Shown: piece by piece, positions 9,263 to 18,694 of the stretch
Numbering within the stretch: the first letter of the stretch is position 1
Layout of the letters: each line of letters starts with the position of its first letter
Source: Acidicapsa dinghuensis
GTDB lineage: Bacteria; Acidobacteriota; Terriglobia; Terriglobales; Acidobacteriaceae
Direction of reading: 5' to 3'
DNA length: 64,000 nucleotides
Assembly (NCBI RefSeq): GCF_025685685.1
Contig: NZ_JAGSYH010000003.1
Coordinates: forward strand, 62,001-126,000
Position numbers and translations under genes: made by a program
Notes under the pieces: generated by a model
Seen by the model: the letters and a program-made list of their open reading frames with translations, nothing else
What the model was told of the DNA's origin: nothing
Database searches by the model: none

Positions 9263-9826
9263 TTACCGCCAAAGCGTCTTAAGAAGCGGTAGATATGTCT
9301 CAGCCTGCGGAACTTTGAGCTCCGGGATCTTGGCTTCATCATCCCATCGCCGCAGCTTGACCGCGTCCTGCGCAAAGGGGAGCGCCATGAATGATCCAGC
9401 TTCTTCTTCCGACATTGGACCGCCCTGCAACTGCAGGCTCAGCTCCGAGGAAGACGAGAGCGATGCGCAATAAGCAGGCTCGGCAAAACAGAGATAACGC
9501 TTGGCTGCTACATGCATGTGGATCGGATCCATCACCGCCGCAGGCAGATGCTCGGCGAGCAAATGAACCGCCAGTTCTTCATGGCGCGTATCGATGCCCT
9601 CGCCGGCAATGTCTTCCGCTTCGTTATGCAGCAGATGCCCGACATCGTGCAGCAGCGCGGCTGCCACCAACTCCGGCGAGCTTTTCGTCTCTACTGCAAA
9701 GTGCGCTGCCTGCAGGCAGTGCTCCAACACTGTTACATCCTCGCCGAAATAGGATTCGCCGCCGCGGCTGTTCATCAACTCCAGCACGTCTTCGGGGGTC
9801 TTCAATTGAATCGCTGCAATCTCCAT
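9263..9826 (-). CDS. PhnZ-like HD-domain mixed-valence diiron oxygenase
   Basis: 187-residue HD-domain protein. Residue spacing closely follows phosphonate-cleaving PhnZ: Tyr26 and Glu29 (SYFGE), His36, His60-Asp61 (LLHDVGH), His82 (RHEE), His105, Lys109 and Asp162/163 (RRWDDE). The Tyr-x-x-Glu pair is the mark of this oxygenase subgroup and is absent from ordinary HD phosphohydrolases. PhnZ uses O2 and a mixed-valence Fe pair to split 2-amino-1-hydroxyethylphosphonate into glycine and phosphate. The ATG at 9826 has GGAGAG before it; a longer frame to 9922 overlaps the transporter and is unlikely. It starts 11 bases after the MFS gene, so the two form an operon. No PhnY hydroxylase is present, so the substrate is open. 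Confidence 0.82.
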   Translation of the reverse strand: MEIAAIQLKTPEDVLELMNSRGGESYFGEDVTVLEHCLQAAHFAVETKSSPELVAAALLHDVGHLLHNEAEDIAGEGIDTRHEELAVHLLAEHLPAAVMDPIHMHVAAKRYLCFAEPAYCASLSSSSELSLQLQGGPMSEEEAGSFMALPFAQDAVKLRRWDDEAKIPELKVPQAETYLPLLKTLWR

Positions 9827-9837
9827 TTTCTCTCCGT

Positions 9838-11253
9838 CTATACGGCTGTCTGCGCGCGTAGCTTTGCCGCTCGTCTCTGACTGATGGCAAGCACGAGAGC
9901 CACAGCCGCCGTGAGCAAGCATACCGCAGCCAAACCAAGAAACGCGTTACGCCAGCCGTACTGCACGGTAACGCGCGCCATCGTATCGCCTGACATGACG
10001 CCAGCCAGGTAACCGACGCCATCGATGATCCCTGCTGCGGTCGCACTTCCCTTTTCGCCACCAAAATCCATGGACATGGCGCCGGCGAGATACGAGTAAG
10101 GCCCCAACAGAAGAAATCCCACAAGCGCGACCAGTGCAACCGGAATCCACGGACTGCCGTGTTGTTGCACGCGCCCCAGCAGAAACAAGCATCCAGCCCC
10201 GGAAGCGAGACCCCCAAATAACACCAGGCTTCTGCCATTCAACCCGAGGCGATCGCTCAGGAAACCAGCCAGCAATACCGATACCCCGCCAAATAGCGGA
10301 AATAACGCGCTGCGGCTCGCGGCATCAGCATTGGAAAGCCCCACGAAATCGACAAAGTATGTCGGCGTCCAGAGATTGAATGTCTCGCGCAGCAAGGTGG
10401 TGCCGAGAGACAGCAGACAGACCAGCCAGAAAAAGCGGCTTGCCAGCAGGGGTTTGAGAATCTCCATCAATCCCGGCTTCGCGATAGTTTGCGGATGCTC
10501 ATCTTTACCCGCATAGACATTTAGCGGATTCGTTCGCGGTGCTGGTAATCCACGCTCTTGCGGCGTCTCGCGCAACAGCAGCAGATTCGCCACCAACAGC
10601 ACCGCAAGAAGTGCCGCGCCAGTAAAAAAGATGCCGCGCCATCCCATGCCATGTTTCAACAGTTCAGACATGATCTCTCGCGAGGCCGCATCACCAAAGA
10701 GGTAGCTCAGACTCAACACGGCCATGACTGTTCCGTATACCGAATACGAAAACCACCGCGATGAGACTTTCACAAGTCCCACCCATCCAGACGACTGCAC
10801 CAGGCGATTGCCCATCCAGGCGAGAGTGAAGATAGGGAATCCTCCGCCCAGCGCAAACATCACCGTAAACAGAATCGCTCCGGCCATACCGGCAAGAAAG
10901 CTGTTGCGTCCGCCAAAGATATCGGCGAGCGATCCGCAAACGAATTTGCCAATTGCGTAAGCCAGCACCCCAAGCGAAGCAATAAAACCGAGCCTCACCT
11001 GCGCCACATCGGCGGGAATGCCATGCTGCCCGAGATCGCTAATCAAGAGCGGCAGCACGACAGAAAGATCAGAACGGCAAAAATAGTAGCCCGAGTAACC
11101 CAACACCAGCAGCGCGACAGTAATGATGTGCCATCTTGTTAACGCTGAGCTCTCTGCGCCGGCAGCTTCGGAGCCAGCCACTATAGCTTCGCGGCTGAAT
11201 CCTTCATCCTTGATTAATACCTCTGTCGAGATATCTTGCTGATCAAATGCCAT
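9838..11253 (-). CDS. MFS transporter, organophosphate:phosphate antiporter (OPA)-like
   Basis: 471 residues with about 12 hydrophobic segments. The start region (LGYSGYYFCRSDLSVVLPLL) and the loops KFVCGSLADIFGGR and RLVQSSGWVGLVKVSSRWF resemble the GlpT/UhpT/SLC37 branch of the major facilitator family. Members exchange phosphate for organic phosphates or phosphonates across the inner membrane. The gene is immediately upstream of the PhnZ-like oxygenase, which suggests phosphonate (or another organophosphorus) uptake. This is a guess from context; glycerol-3-phosphate is an alternative because GlpD and GlpK occur elsewhere in the window. The ATG at 11253 gives a 40-residue hydrophilic N-terminus. 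Confidence 0.8.
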   Translation of the reverse strand: MAFDQQDISTEVLIKDEGFSREAIVAGSEAAGAESSALTRWHIITVALLVLGYSGYYFCRSDLSVVLPLLISDLGQHGIPADVAQVRLGFIASLGVLAYAIGKFVCGSLADIFGGRNSFLAGMAGAILFTVMFALGGGFPIFTLAWMGNRLVQSSGWVGLVKVSSRWFSYSVYGTVMAVLSLSYLFGDAASREIMSELLKHGMGWRGIFFTGAALLAVLLVANLLLLRETPQERGLPAPRTNPLNVYAGKDEHPQTIAKPGLMEILKPLLASRFFWLVCLLSLGTTLLRETFNLWTPTYFVDFVGLSNADAASRSALFPLFGGVSVLLAGFLSDRLGLNGRSLVLFGGLASGAGCLFLLGRVQQHGSPWIPVALVALVGFLLLGPYSYLAGAMSMDFGGEKGSATAAGIIDGVGYLAGVMSGDTMARVTVQYGWRNAFLGLAAVCLLTAAVALVLAISQRRAAKLRAQTAV

Positions 11254-11558
11254 TTGCGCCTATGGTACGGAAGATTAGAGCTTGCCGTTTGACACGCCCG
11301 GCGGCAAGCCTCAGAAAAGGCACGCCATGCCGCAAGCGTTCTGTACGCAAAGCTTCCTTTTCACAATTAACAAAGAATTCTTGACTTGCGGTGAAAAGTA
11401 CCCGAGAAAAGCAGAAATTTCCTCATTGAGGAATCCTTCTTAAAGGAGGCGAGCGCTTTACAGCTCTGGGCGGTCTTCTGATCGCCATGCATTGCCACGT
11501 AACAAAGACGCCAGAGACAGGAGTGCCGCCGGCGTTTTCCTTGTAGAGATGTCTGGGT
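11254..11558. other. 305-base gap without a recognised gene
   Basis: No convincing ORF. It holds an isolated TTGACT at about 11381 without a clear -10 box, and a purine-rich AAAGGAGGCGAG at about 11443 not followed by a plausible coding frame. A weak imperfect stem (ACGCC with GGCGT) at about 11507-11536 could help end the CRTAC1 transcript. I see nothing firmer. Confidence 0.4.
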
Positions 11559-13424
11559 TCAGCGCATTCCAGCCGCCAGTTGGGTCTTGGTCATTTCCTG
11601 TCCTGAGCCTTCCTTGAGAGTGATAATCCGATCTACTCCCGGCGCGCTGAACTTCTCGACCTTCCCGCTCGGCCAGTGCACTTCGATGGAATCCACGCTC
11701 GTCGCATCACCCAGCCCGAAATGCGGACGTTGATCGTTCGAAGAGATATAGCTGCCGCCACTCATCACATCCTGGCGCTGCCGCATATTGTTCGCTGTCA
11801 CGTACACTGTTGCGCCGACGGCATCACGAGGGCTCTTCGATCCGCCCTCGAGTTTCAGTTCCAGCCAGTGATGATGATCCGGGCTTACATTCTTCAGGAT
11901 CACCGGATGCTGATCCTCGACATTGATCACCACATCCAGCTTCCCATCGTTGAAGAGATCTCCGACCGCCATGCCGCGCGCCGGAATGACCAGCGCCAAC
12001 CCTGTGCCCTCCACAGCCGGAACGTTTTCGAACTTCTTGCCCTGCATGTTGTGGAACAGCATCGGCCGCTCAGCCCACGATGTTCCCCACGGATGCTGAT
12101 CTACCTGCGGATAAACATGTCCATTTACAGACAAAATATCCTTCCATCCATCGTTGTCGTAATCGATGAATGCATCGCCCCACCCCAGAAACGGCACCGA
12201 AATCTCAGCGATGCCCATCTGGTAGCTCACATCTGTAAAGCTGGCATCGCCGTCGTTCCGATACAGGGGCTTATAGTCATCCGAAAATGTCGTGTTGTAG
12301 AGATCGAGCTGGCCGTTGTTTTCGTAATCGCCGACAGCTATGCCCATCGTCGCCGTTTCGCGCCCTGCCTCATTGAGTGCATAGCCCGAAGCATAACTCA
12401 CATCCTCAAACGTGCCGTCGCCCTTGTTGATGTAGAGATAGTTGGGCGTCGAGTCGTTACCCACTACCACGTCCGGCTTGCCGTCGTTATTGATGTCCAC
12501 AAAGATCGAGGTCAGCCCGTAATAGCCGGGTGCATCCGCCACGCCCGCCTTCACGCTCACATCGGTGAACGTGCCGTCCCCATTGTTATGGAAGAGATGA
12601 TCCGGCTCACCCTTCAACCCATGCGGTCCGCAATTCACCGCAACGCCGCGGAATGAGCAAAACGCGAACGAAACGCCTTCCTGGCCGACCACGGGCAGAT
12701 GATTGCGGTCGAAATGCACATATCCGGCAACGAAGAGATCGAGCTTTCCATCGCCGTCATAATCACCCCACGTCGCTCCTGACGACCAGTTGCCCAGCGT
12801 CACGCCGGCTTTTTCCGCCATATCGGTAAACGTGCCGTCATGGTTGTTGTGATACAGCCGGTTCTTGCCCCAGTTGGCCACAAAAATATCGGGCCAGCCA
12901 TCGTTGTCATAGTCTGCGATCGCCACGCCAAATCCCCAGCGATCGTTGGTCACTCCAGCCTTTGCTGCTACATCGGTAAACGTGCCATCGTGGTTGTTGT
13001 GGAAGAGTGCCGCATGCGGCGCAGGCTCCTTGCCATCCATCGCCTGAAAGGTCGATCCGTTCACAAAATAAATATCGAGCCAGCCATCGTTGTCGTAGTC
13101 GATCAGCCCCACTCCAGAGCCGTTCGACTCAATGATGAACTGCTTGTCGGGGTTGCCCATTTTATGGACCCAGTGCGTTATGCCAGCCTTATCTGAAATA
13201 TCTTCAAAGACCACGGGTCCTGAGGACACGAATCCTCCTGCCGTAATGGGACGCCGATGACTGTCATACTGTGTCGGATGCGGTGAATCCGCAGCCGTAC
13301 CGGAAGCTGAGGCCGGTTGCGCTACCCCGGCAGAGGCCGTACCGCTTTGCGCAAACAGGAAAAACCCGGACAAGGAGCAAAATACTGCTCCAAAAACTAC
13401 ACCATGACGTACTGCCGAGAGCAT
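11559..13424 (-). CDS. CRTAC1-family secreted protein with FG-GAP/VCBS repeats and ASPIC/UnbV domain
   Basis: About 621 residues. A signal peptide (VVFGAVFCSLSGFFLFAQ) is followed by seven repeats carrying calcium-loop motifs of the form DxDxDG: DYDNDGWLDIYF, DYDNDGWPDIFV, DYDGDGKLDLFV, DINNDGKPDVVV, DYENNGQLDLYN, DYDNDGWKDILS and DLFNDGKLDVVI. These should fold as a beta-propeller. The C-terminus is an ASPIC/UnbV domain (SIEVHWPSGKVEKF). The protein is probably exported and ligand- or matrix-binding; no enzymatic activity is established. Start uncertain: the ATG at 13424 gives the cleanest signal peptide, an ATG at 13460 has GGAG but too close, and a GTG lies at 13499. Confidence 0.88.
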   Translation of the reverse strand: MLSAVRHGVVFGAVFCSLSGFFLFAQSGTASAGVAQPASASGTAADSPHPTQYDSHRRPITAGGFVSSGPVVFEDISDKAGITHWVHKMGNPDKQFIIESNGSGVGLIDYDNDGWLDIYFVNGSTFQAMDGKEPAPHAALFHNNHDGTFTDVAAKAGVTNDRWGFGVAIADYDNDGWPDIFVANWGKNRLYHNNHDGTFTDMAEKAGVTLGNWSSGATWGDYDGDGKLDLFVAGYVHFDRNHLPVVGQEGVSFAFCSFRGVAVNCGPHGLKGEPDHLFHNNGDGTFTDVSVKAGVADAPGYYGLTSIFVDINNDGKPDVVVGNDSTPNYLYINKGDGTFEDVSYASGYALNEAGRETATMGIAVGDYENNGQLDLYNTTFSDDYKPLYRNDGDASFTDVSYQMGIAEISVPFLGWGDAFIDYDNDGWKDILSVNGHVYPQVDQHPWGTSWAERPMLFHNMQGKKFENVPAVEGTGLALVIPARGMAVGDLFNDGKLDVVINVEDQHPVILKNVSPDHHHWLELKLEGGSKSPRDAVGATVYVTANNMRQRQDVMSGGSYISSNDQRPHFGLGDATSVDSIEVHWPSGKVEKFSAPGVDRIITLKEGSGQEMTKTQLAAGMR

Positions 13425-13547
13425 GCAAGATAGTATATGAGGCTCCGGCCTCGAAGGCATACTCCGGCGAAGGATGGAGATTCTGGTTGAGCGACACACT
13501 GCATCAATCCGCGGTCCTAGACTTGATCACCCCATATCTCACACATT

Positions 13548-14195
13548 TCACGATGCATGAATCCTCTTCCTTCGGTCTAATCGTCTTTTGAGGAAAATAC
13601 CGGCCACAAGCACGACTACGAAAATGCCTGCCCATAGCTTAGCCCGCGTCGGATGCGCAGTATAATCCCGATGAAAATCGGAGAGCAGGACCGGTACGTA
13701 AAAAAGGATCAAGGCAGCACGCCAGATGATCCCGAATTTCTGACGCACCATCGCTGAACGTTCTGGGTGTTCGCGAACATACACCTCGCAGGCCCAATCA
13801 GAAGTAAAGAAAGCAATACCAATCAATCCAACGATGTGGATCCCTAAAAGGTGAACGAAGACCTGCCATGCGTCGCCGTAAAAGATATGCCGGAAAGTCA
13901 GTACCCATGAATCGAGAGCAGCGAGCGCTCCAACAATGGCGCAAATGAACCAATACTGCCCATAACCCTCAGCTCCGCCGACACTTCGAGGCGCATTCTC
14001 GACTGCAAGATAAATCAACGCAGTGATTAGGCCAAGCGCCACAGTCGAAAGGAGTATCAACCCAATTCCCCAGACGGTATAGGTTGCGTGACCTAAGGTG
14101 CTCTTAAGCTCACACGAATCTGCGATCAGCGCAATCCAGACGGTAGATAGCGAAAAGACTATCCACTGGGTCCGTTTTCGTATAGACAAATCCAT
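13548..14195 (-). CDS. Integral membrane protein of unknown function
   Basis: 215 residues with about five hydrophobic segments (IVFSLSTVWIALIA, GIGLILLSTVALGLITALIYLA, FICAIVGALAALDSWVL, LLGIHIVGLIGIAFF, LWAGIFVVVLVAGIFL) and a basic tail (RRLDRRKRIHAS). I recognise no family. Codon usage is more AT-rich than its neighbours, which may mean recent acquisition. It lies between the secreted 179-residue protein and the CRTAC1 gene on the same strand, with a 52-base gap upstream. Confidence 0.65.
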   Translation of the reverse strand: MDLSIRKRTQWIVFSLSTVWIALIADSCELKSTLGHATYTVWGIGLILLSTVALGLITALIYLAVENAPRSVGGAEGYGQYWFICAIVGALAALDSWVLTFRHIFYGDAWQVFVHLLGIHIVGLIGIAFFTSDWACEVYVREHPERSAMVRQKFGIIWRAALILFYVPVLLSDFHRDYTAHPTRAKLWAGIFVVVLVAGIFLKRRLDRRKRIHAS

Positions 14196-14247
14196 CCGTA
14201 CGATTCCGCAGAACTAGAGTTTAATTAGGGGATAACTAACTATAACC

Positions 14248-14787
14248 CTACTCTGGACCTAACTCGTACGAAACCCCAAACCGGCCGATCTGAAAAATCT
14301 GCCTGTCACCCGGCGGCCAGATGCGCAGCGAAGCAATCCCAACCTTGCCGGTCAGCTCGTGCGCCTCAACTTCGCCCACTAGCTTTCCTGTAAGCGCCTC
14401 GTTAAAGTGCACCTTCAGGGCAGTATTATCGCGGTCGCGTACGAACCCGAGCACATACTCGCCCGCCGCCAGAGATACTGTTCCAATCCTGATCGGCTCC
14501 TGCACCAGCAGATAGTGCGAATATTTTCCCTCTGCAGAATATCCAGCAGTAATCAATACCACGCCGGCTATGAAATGCCCCTTGCCATCCGTGATGCCAG
14601 TCGCCGTCCGCATCTCGGTTTCGATGTGTTCTTTCTCCACCGGAGCGCGCGCCGGTAATTGCGCGGCGAGTTCCGCATCGGTCGCCTGGCGCCATATCGG
14701 CTTCTCCGCATGCGCCAGAGTCGCGATTCCCAACAGCAGAACCGCCGCGACCCGACCTGCAAAGGCTAGCCCGGCGCCACGGCTCAT
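14248..14787 (-). CDS. Small secreted protein of unknown function, third gene of a two-component operon
   Basis: 179 residues with a signal peptide (GRVAAVLLLGIATLAHA) and a predicted beta-rich mature part (GKGHFIAGVVLITAGYS, SLAAGEYVLGFVRD). No named domain recognised. Its ATG overlaps the TGA of the response regulator as ATGA, so translation is coupled and the protein is made together with the kinase and regulator. It might be a target or periplasmic accessory of that signalling system; this is context only. Confidence 0.75.
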   Translation of the reverse strand: MSRGAGLAFAGRVAAVLLLGIATLAHAEKPIWRQATDAELAAQLPARAPVEKEHIETEMRTATGITDGKGHFIAGVVLITAGYSAEGKYSHYLLVQEPIRIGTVSLAAGEYVLGFVRDRDNTALKVHFNEALTGKLVGEVEAHELTGKVGIASLRIWPPGDRQIFQIGRFGVSYELGPE

Positions 14788-15434
14788 AAGCGAATCCCTC
14801 CTTTAGGATCCAACTGCACCAGCCCGCGTTGAATGGCAGCTGTAGCTGCCTGCGTGCGATCCTCTACGCCCAGCTTACCAAGCAAATTGTTGATGTGCGT
14901 CTTCACCGTCGCCTCGGAAACTCCAAGCTCCGAGCCTATCTCCTTATTGCTCTTTCCGCGCACAATCTGCTCCAGCACTTCCTGTTCGCGCTGCGTAAGT
15001 GGTTCGCTTGCCATGCGTTCGGCCAGTTTCTGCGCAATCGCCGGAGGAATGATGGATTTGCCCGCATGAACCGACTTGATCGTCGACAGCAGCACATCCA
15101 CGCTCATGCCCTTCAGTAGATAGGCTCGCGCTCCAGCCTGTAGCGCCCGATAGATATCCTCATCCCCATCGTAAGTGGTGAGCACAATAAATCGGGCATT
15201 CGAGTACCGGCTCCGTATTCGCTGAATCGCCTCCACGCCGCTCAACTTAGGCAGCCGCAAATCCATCAGCGTAACGTCGGGCTGCCTGGCCTCGAACTCC
15301 TTGACCGCTTCCATGCCATCCGATGCCTGCCCCACCACTTCCACATCATCGGCAACACTTAGCAGCGCCACCAAACCCTGGCGCACAATCTGGTGATCCT
15401 CTACCACCAACACTCGAATCGCATTTTCCTTCAC
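14784..15434 (-). CDS. NarL/FixJ-family response regulator
   Basis: 216 residues. The receiver domain (about 5-125) has the phospho-acceptor Asp58 in VTLMDLRLPK, acidic residues in VEDHQ and the Lys in LLKGMS. A C-terminal LuxR-type helix-turn-helix (about 145-210; LTQREQEVLEQIVRGKSNKEIG, VSEATVKTHINN) binds DNA. It is cytoplasmic and the cognate partner of the propeller kinase, whose stop overlaps its ATG by four bases. The DNA targets are unknown. Confidence 0.94.
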   Translation of the reverse strand: MKENAIRVLVVEDHQIVRQGLVALLSVADDVEVVGQASDGMEAVKEFEARQPDVTLMDLRLPKLSGVEAIQRIRSRYSNARFIVLTTYDGDEDIYRALQAGARAYLLKGMSVDVLLSTIKSVHAGKSIIPPAIAQKLAERMASEPLTQREQEVLEQIVRGKSNKEIGSELGVSEATVKTHINNLLGKLGVEDRTQAATAAIQRGLVQLDPKGGIRL

Positions 15435-18400
15435 AACTGCTCCTTGCTCGATTCTGTCATCCCAATATCATCCACACCGCGCTCAGATCCTTCAGCCGGC
15501 ACACGCAGTGTCACCGTTGTCCCCTGTCCCAATTCACTTGCAATCTCAAGCTCCGCATGAATCAGAGCCGATCTTTCCCGCATGCCAGTCAAGCCATAAT
15601 GTCCCGCTCCATTCAATTGCCCGTCGGCTGCTTCGGTCGCGAAACCATGTCCGTTATCGCTCACCGTCAGCGTAAGCGACCGGGCATCGTACTCTACTCG
15701 CACAGAGAGCCGTGAAGCATGCGCATGCTTCTTGACGTTGTGGATGGCCTCCTGCGCGATCCTCAGCACCTCACGCTCAACCTCTGGCACCAATGGCCGG
15801 TACGCACCATAGACCCGGATCGTCGCCGTCAGCGCTTCATCGCGCGCCCGCTCCACAAACCGCCGCAGTCGAATCGGCAGATTCTGTTCTCTTGAGTCCT
15901 GTGAACGCAGCGCCCATATCGACTGCCGGGCATCATCCAAGCCCTCGCGTACAAGCCCCTGCGTCTGCTCCAGATGTTTCTGCGCTGCATCAGCCTTACC
16001 CATACGCAGCAACTGCCCCAGTATCTCAAGTTGCAGCGAGATTCCCACATACCCCTGGGCCAGTGTGTCGTGAATCTCCCGCGCGATCCTGTTCCGCTCG
16101 CCCATCACCGCGGCAAACTCCCGTTCCACACGCACCACTCGCCGCCGAACGACTAAAACCACCAGCACCAGCGTTGCCAAAACAGCCAGCGCCCAGAACC
16201 ACAGCGTTTGATAGTAATGCGGCACCAACCTGAACTGTAGTGATGCTTGTCGCCACCTGCCTGTCCCCACCGGTGTTATGAGGTGCGGCTCCAGCTCGCA
16301 TGCGCCGCCCGCGTCCACAAACGCTCCCTCGCCCAGCGCCGCCTCTACGCAAAAGCGGTAGGCTCCAGGAGGAATGTTCGTGTAATACGCAGTCCTGCGC
16401 AGCCCTGCATCTATCCAGCTATGATCGAATCCACGCAGCATGTAGCGGTACCGCACCTTCTGCGGCTCCGCAAAACTCAGTCCAACGTAGTCGAACTGAA
16501 ACCGCATAGCTCCGGCGCCAATCTTCAGAGTGCCTGTCTTGGAGCTCTCATGGTCATCCACTGAAAAGCGCTCGATCGCAACCGGAGGCGGCCCAGGTAA
16601 TTCGGCAAAATGCAATGGATCTACCACGATGACGCCACGTGGTGTCGTAAACCATAGTCTGCCGTCGCTTGACTTCATGCTCGTGGGATGGCTGTTGCTG
16701 CTCATCTCGCGGCTGCGCAATCCATCCGCCGTTGAGAAGTGCGCAACATGTTCGCTTTCCTCACTGCAATGTCCTGACCGCAAGCAACTCCACAAAAAGA
16801 GCGCGTCTGCCCTCGTCAGCCCGTTATCTGAAGCCAACCACAAATGCCCGCGATCATCCGGCGTAATAGCATGGATTACTTGCGGCAAGATCGAATTCTC
16901 TCCGCTCGCACGTAAGGCGAGAAATCGCTGTCCGTCCCAGAGATTCAATCCGGCATTCTGCGTTCCCACCCAGATCAACCCATCGGGAGTAACGCTTAGC
17001 GCCGTAATGACATTGCTGCTGAGACCGTCCGTAGTGGTGTAATTACGCAGCTTTCCAGCATGCAAACGCGACAGTCCGTGAAACGTGGCAATCCAGAGAT
17101 CTCCATCTGCTGTCCGCGCCAGCGCGCCGACCAGATCGCTGCCCAGCCCATCCGCCTGCGTCAGCGTCGTAAACCGTCCGTCAACCAGGTGCGTCAGTCC
17201 CCGCCGCGTTCCTATCCACACCGACCCATCCGGTTCCACCAGTAGCGAGCGTACAAAATCATCCGGCAGTCCGTCAGCCGAGGTATAGCTGCGCACCCCG
17301 GCGGAATCGATCCGGCTCAAACCATCCGGCGTTCCGACCCAGATATCACCGTGATATCCGGCTGCGAGAGAAAGAACCACATTGCTGATAAGGCCCTGGT
17401 TCGCCGTAATACTCCCGACTCTCGGATTATTTGCAGCGTCCAAAGAGACACAGTTGACTCCCCCATCTGCGGTCCCAATCCACTCGCGGTGCAAAGAGTC
17501 TTCCACAACGGCCGTTGTCGCATCAGAACTGAGCCCTTCCGCATTTCCGATCCCCTGAAACCGGGCGTCGCGCAGTATGTGCAACCCACTGGTTTCGGTA
17601 CCCGCCCACACATCTCCTTCCTCGTCTTCACGTAATGAGACCACTGAATTTTCGGCAAGAGGATCGCTCGCCGGAAACTGCTCGACAACATGCGCCTGCC
17701 CTCGTGCCGGAGAGTAAATTCGCGTCAGTCCGTGGTTTGTTCCCACCCACAAACAATCTTCCCGATCTGCCATCAGCGACTCGATTCTTGACCCAGGCAG
17801 CCGGTCGCCTACCGTGTACCGTTCCACGTGGCCCTGCCGCCAAAGCACCAGCGTCGATTTAGTCGCTACCGCGATCGTGCCATCTGCGAGCCGTTCCAGA
17901 TAACTGACATTGCCTTCTGGCACATCCGACGTCGGAATGATGCTCGAAACAAACCCCGTGTGGACAGAAAGAACTCCGCGTGCGTCGGCAATCAGAACAT
18001 CGCCATCCGGCATGGTCTTGACCAGCGCACGACCCGCTCCGTGAAGTAAATCCCGCTGCTCTGCCGCGTTCACTGACCATCGGCCATTGCGAAATGACGC
18101 CAGCCCATTCTCTGTACCGACCCAGAAACCACCGGCTCCGTCCGATGCAATCGAGGTAATCTCCGCCTTTGGCAATGCCCCTGTCGGAACCGCTGCAAAC
18201 GCGCTACCCGACCATCGCGCCAGCCCAGCGTCGCTCCATACCCAGACTGTTCCGTCGGCAGTTTGCGTCAGACCGCGGATGGAACTGCTGCCCAGTCCGT
18301 CGCTGGCGTTAAAAATCTTCAAGACCCCGTCGCGCCACGAGATCAGCCCGTCGCTGGTGCCGATCCACAATCCACCCTTCTTCGCATCCTCCAGCAGGCA

Positions 18401-18694
18401 TCGGATCTCGGCATCAGGAAACGCCGGCATCGAAGTATGATCGAATATCCGGAACGCCGTACCGTCAAACCTGGCCAGGCCAAGCTCCGTCCCTGCCCAA
18501 AGATAGCCATCGGAGGATTGCATCAGCACCGGTACGGTGTTCTGCGGCAAGCCATTCTCCATCGTCCACGCCTGCCGGTTCAATCGGGCCAGTGGAGTCG
18601 CCGGCTCCAAAGCGGCACTCGTCTTCGCCGCACCGATTCCGGCAACCAGAATCGCGCAGCAGAGCAGCTTCCGAAGACGACGACAGCAGGGCAT
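15431..18694 (-). CDS. Sensor histidine kinase with periplasmic two-component-regulator propeller
   Basis: 1087 residues. A signal/anchor sequence is followed by many propeller blades with the reg_prop signature WxGT-x-GL (GYLWAGTELGLARF, GGLWIGTSDGLISW, GSVWIGTRRGLTHL and others). A Y_Y_Y immunoglobulin-like domain (VRYRYMLRGFDHSW, NIPPGAYRF) comes next, then one transmembrane helix (FWALAVLATLVLVVLVV). The kinase core is HisKA_3 type, with the phospho-His in RIAREIHDTLAQG, and the HATPase domain has an N-box (AQEAIHNVKKHA) and glycine boxes. Such sensors in Bacteroidetes often detect sugar oligomers, but the ligand here is unknown. GAGG precedes the ATG. It heads a three-gene operon with ATGA overlaps. 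Confidence 0.93.
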   Translation of the reverse strand: MPCCRRLRKLLCCAILVAGIGAAKTSAALEPATPLARLNRQAWTMENGLPQNTVPVLMQSSDGYLWAGTELGLARFDGTAFRIFDHTSMPAFPDAEIRCLLEDAKKGGLWIGTSDGLISWRDGVLKIFNASDGLGSSSIRGLTQTADGTVWVWSDAGLARWSGSAFAAVPTGALPKAEITSIASDGAGGFWVGTENGLASFRNGRWSVNAAEQRDLLHGAGRALVKTMPDGDVLIADARGVLSVHTGFVSSIIPTSDVPEGNVSYLERLADGTIAVATKSTLVLWRQGHVERYTVGDRLPGSRIESLMADREDCLWVGTNHGLTRIYSPARGQAHVVEQFPASDPLAENSVVSLREDEEGDVWAGTETSGLHILRDARFQGIGNAEGLSSDATTAVVEDSLHREWIGTADGGVNCVSLDAANNPRVGSITANQGLISNVVLSLAAGYHGDIWVGTPDGLSRIDSAGVRSYTSADGLPDDFVRSLLVEPDGSVWIGTRRGLTHLVDGRFTTLTQADGLGSDLVGALARTADGDLWIATFHGLSRLHAGKLRNYTTTDGLSSNVITALSVTPDGLIWVGTQNAGLNLWDGQRFLALRASGENSILPQVIHAITPDDRGHLWLASDNGLTRADALFLWSCLRSGHCSEESEHVAHFSTADGLRSREMSSNSHPTSMKSSDGRLWFTTPRGVIVVDPLHFAELPGPPPVAIERFSVDDHESSKTGTLKIGAGAMRFQFDYVGLSFAEPQKVRYRYMLRGFDHSWIDAGLRRTAYYTNIPPGAYRFCVEAALGEGAFVDAGGACELEPHLITPVGTGRWRQASLQFRLVPHYYQTLWFWALAVLATLVLVVLVVRRRVVRVEREFAAVMGERNRIAREIHDTLAQGYVGISLQLEILGQLLRMGKADAAQKHLEQTQGLVREGLDDARQSIWALRSQDSREQNLPIRLRRFVERARDEALTATIRVYGAYRPLVPEVEREVLRIAQEAIHNVKKHAHASRLSVRVEYDARSLTLTVSDNGHGFATEAADGQLNGAGHYGLTGMRERSALIHAELEIASELGQGTTVTLRVPAEGSERGVDDIGMTESSKEQL

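Noticed and set aside
9838..11253. Calling the MFS gene glpT and joining it with glpD and glpK
   Set aside because: The family resemblance is to OPA transporters in general, and the direct operon partner is a PhnZ-like oxygenase; the glycerol genes are 17 and 37 kb away.
9128..11253. TPP control of the MFS and PhnZ-like genes
   Set aside because: The riboswitch lies downstream of both genes on their coding strand, so it can only act on the receptor and anything after it.
11676..12656. 326-residue open frame antisense to the CRTAC1 gene
   Set aside because: Composition (His, Arg, Ile rich) and exact overlap with the repeated calcium motifs show it is a shadow of the repeats.
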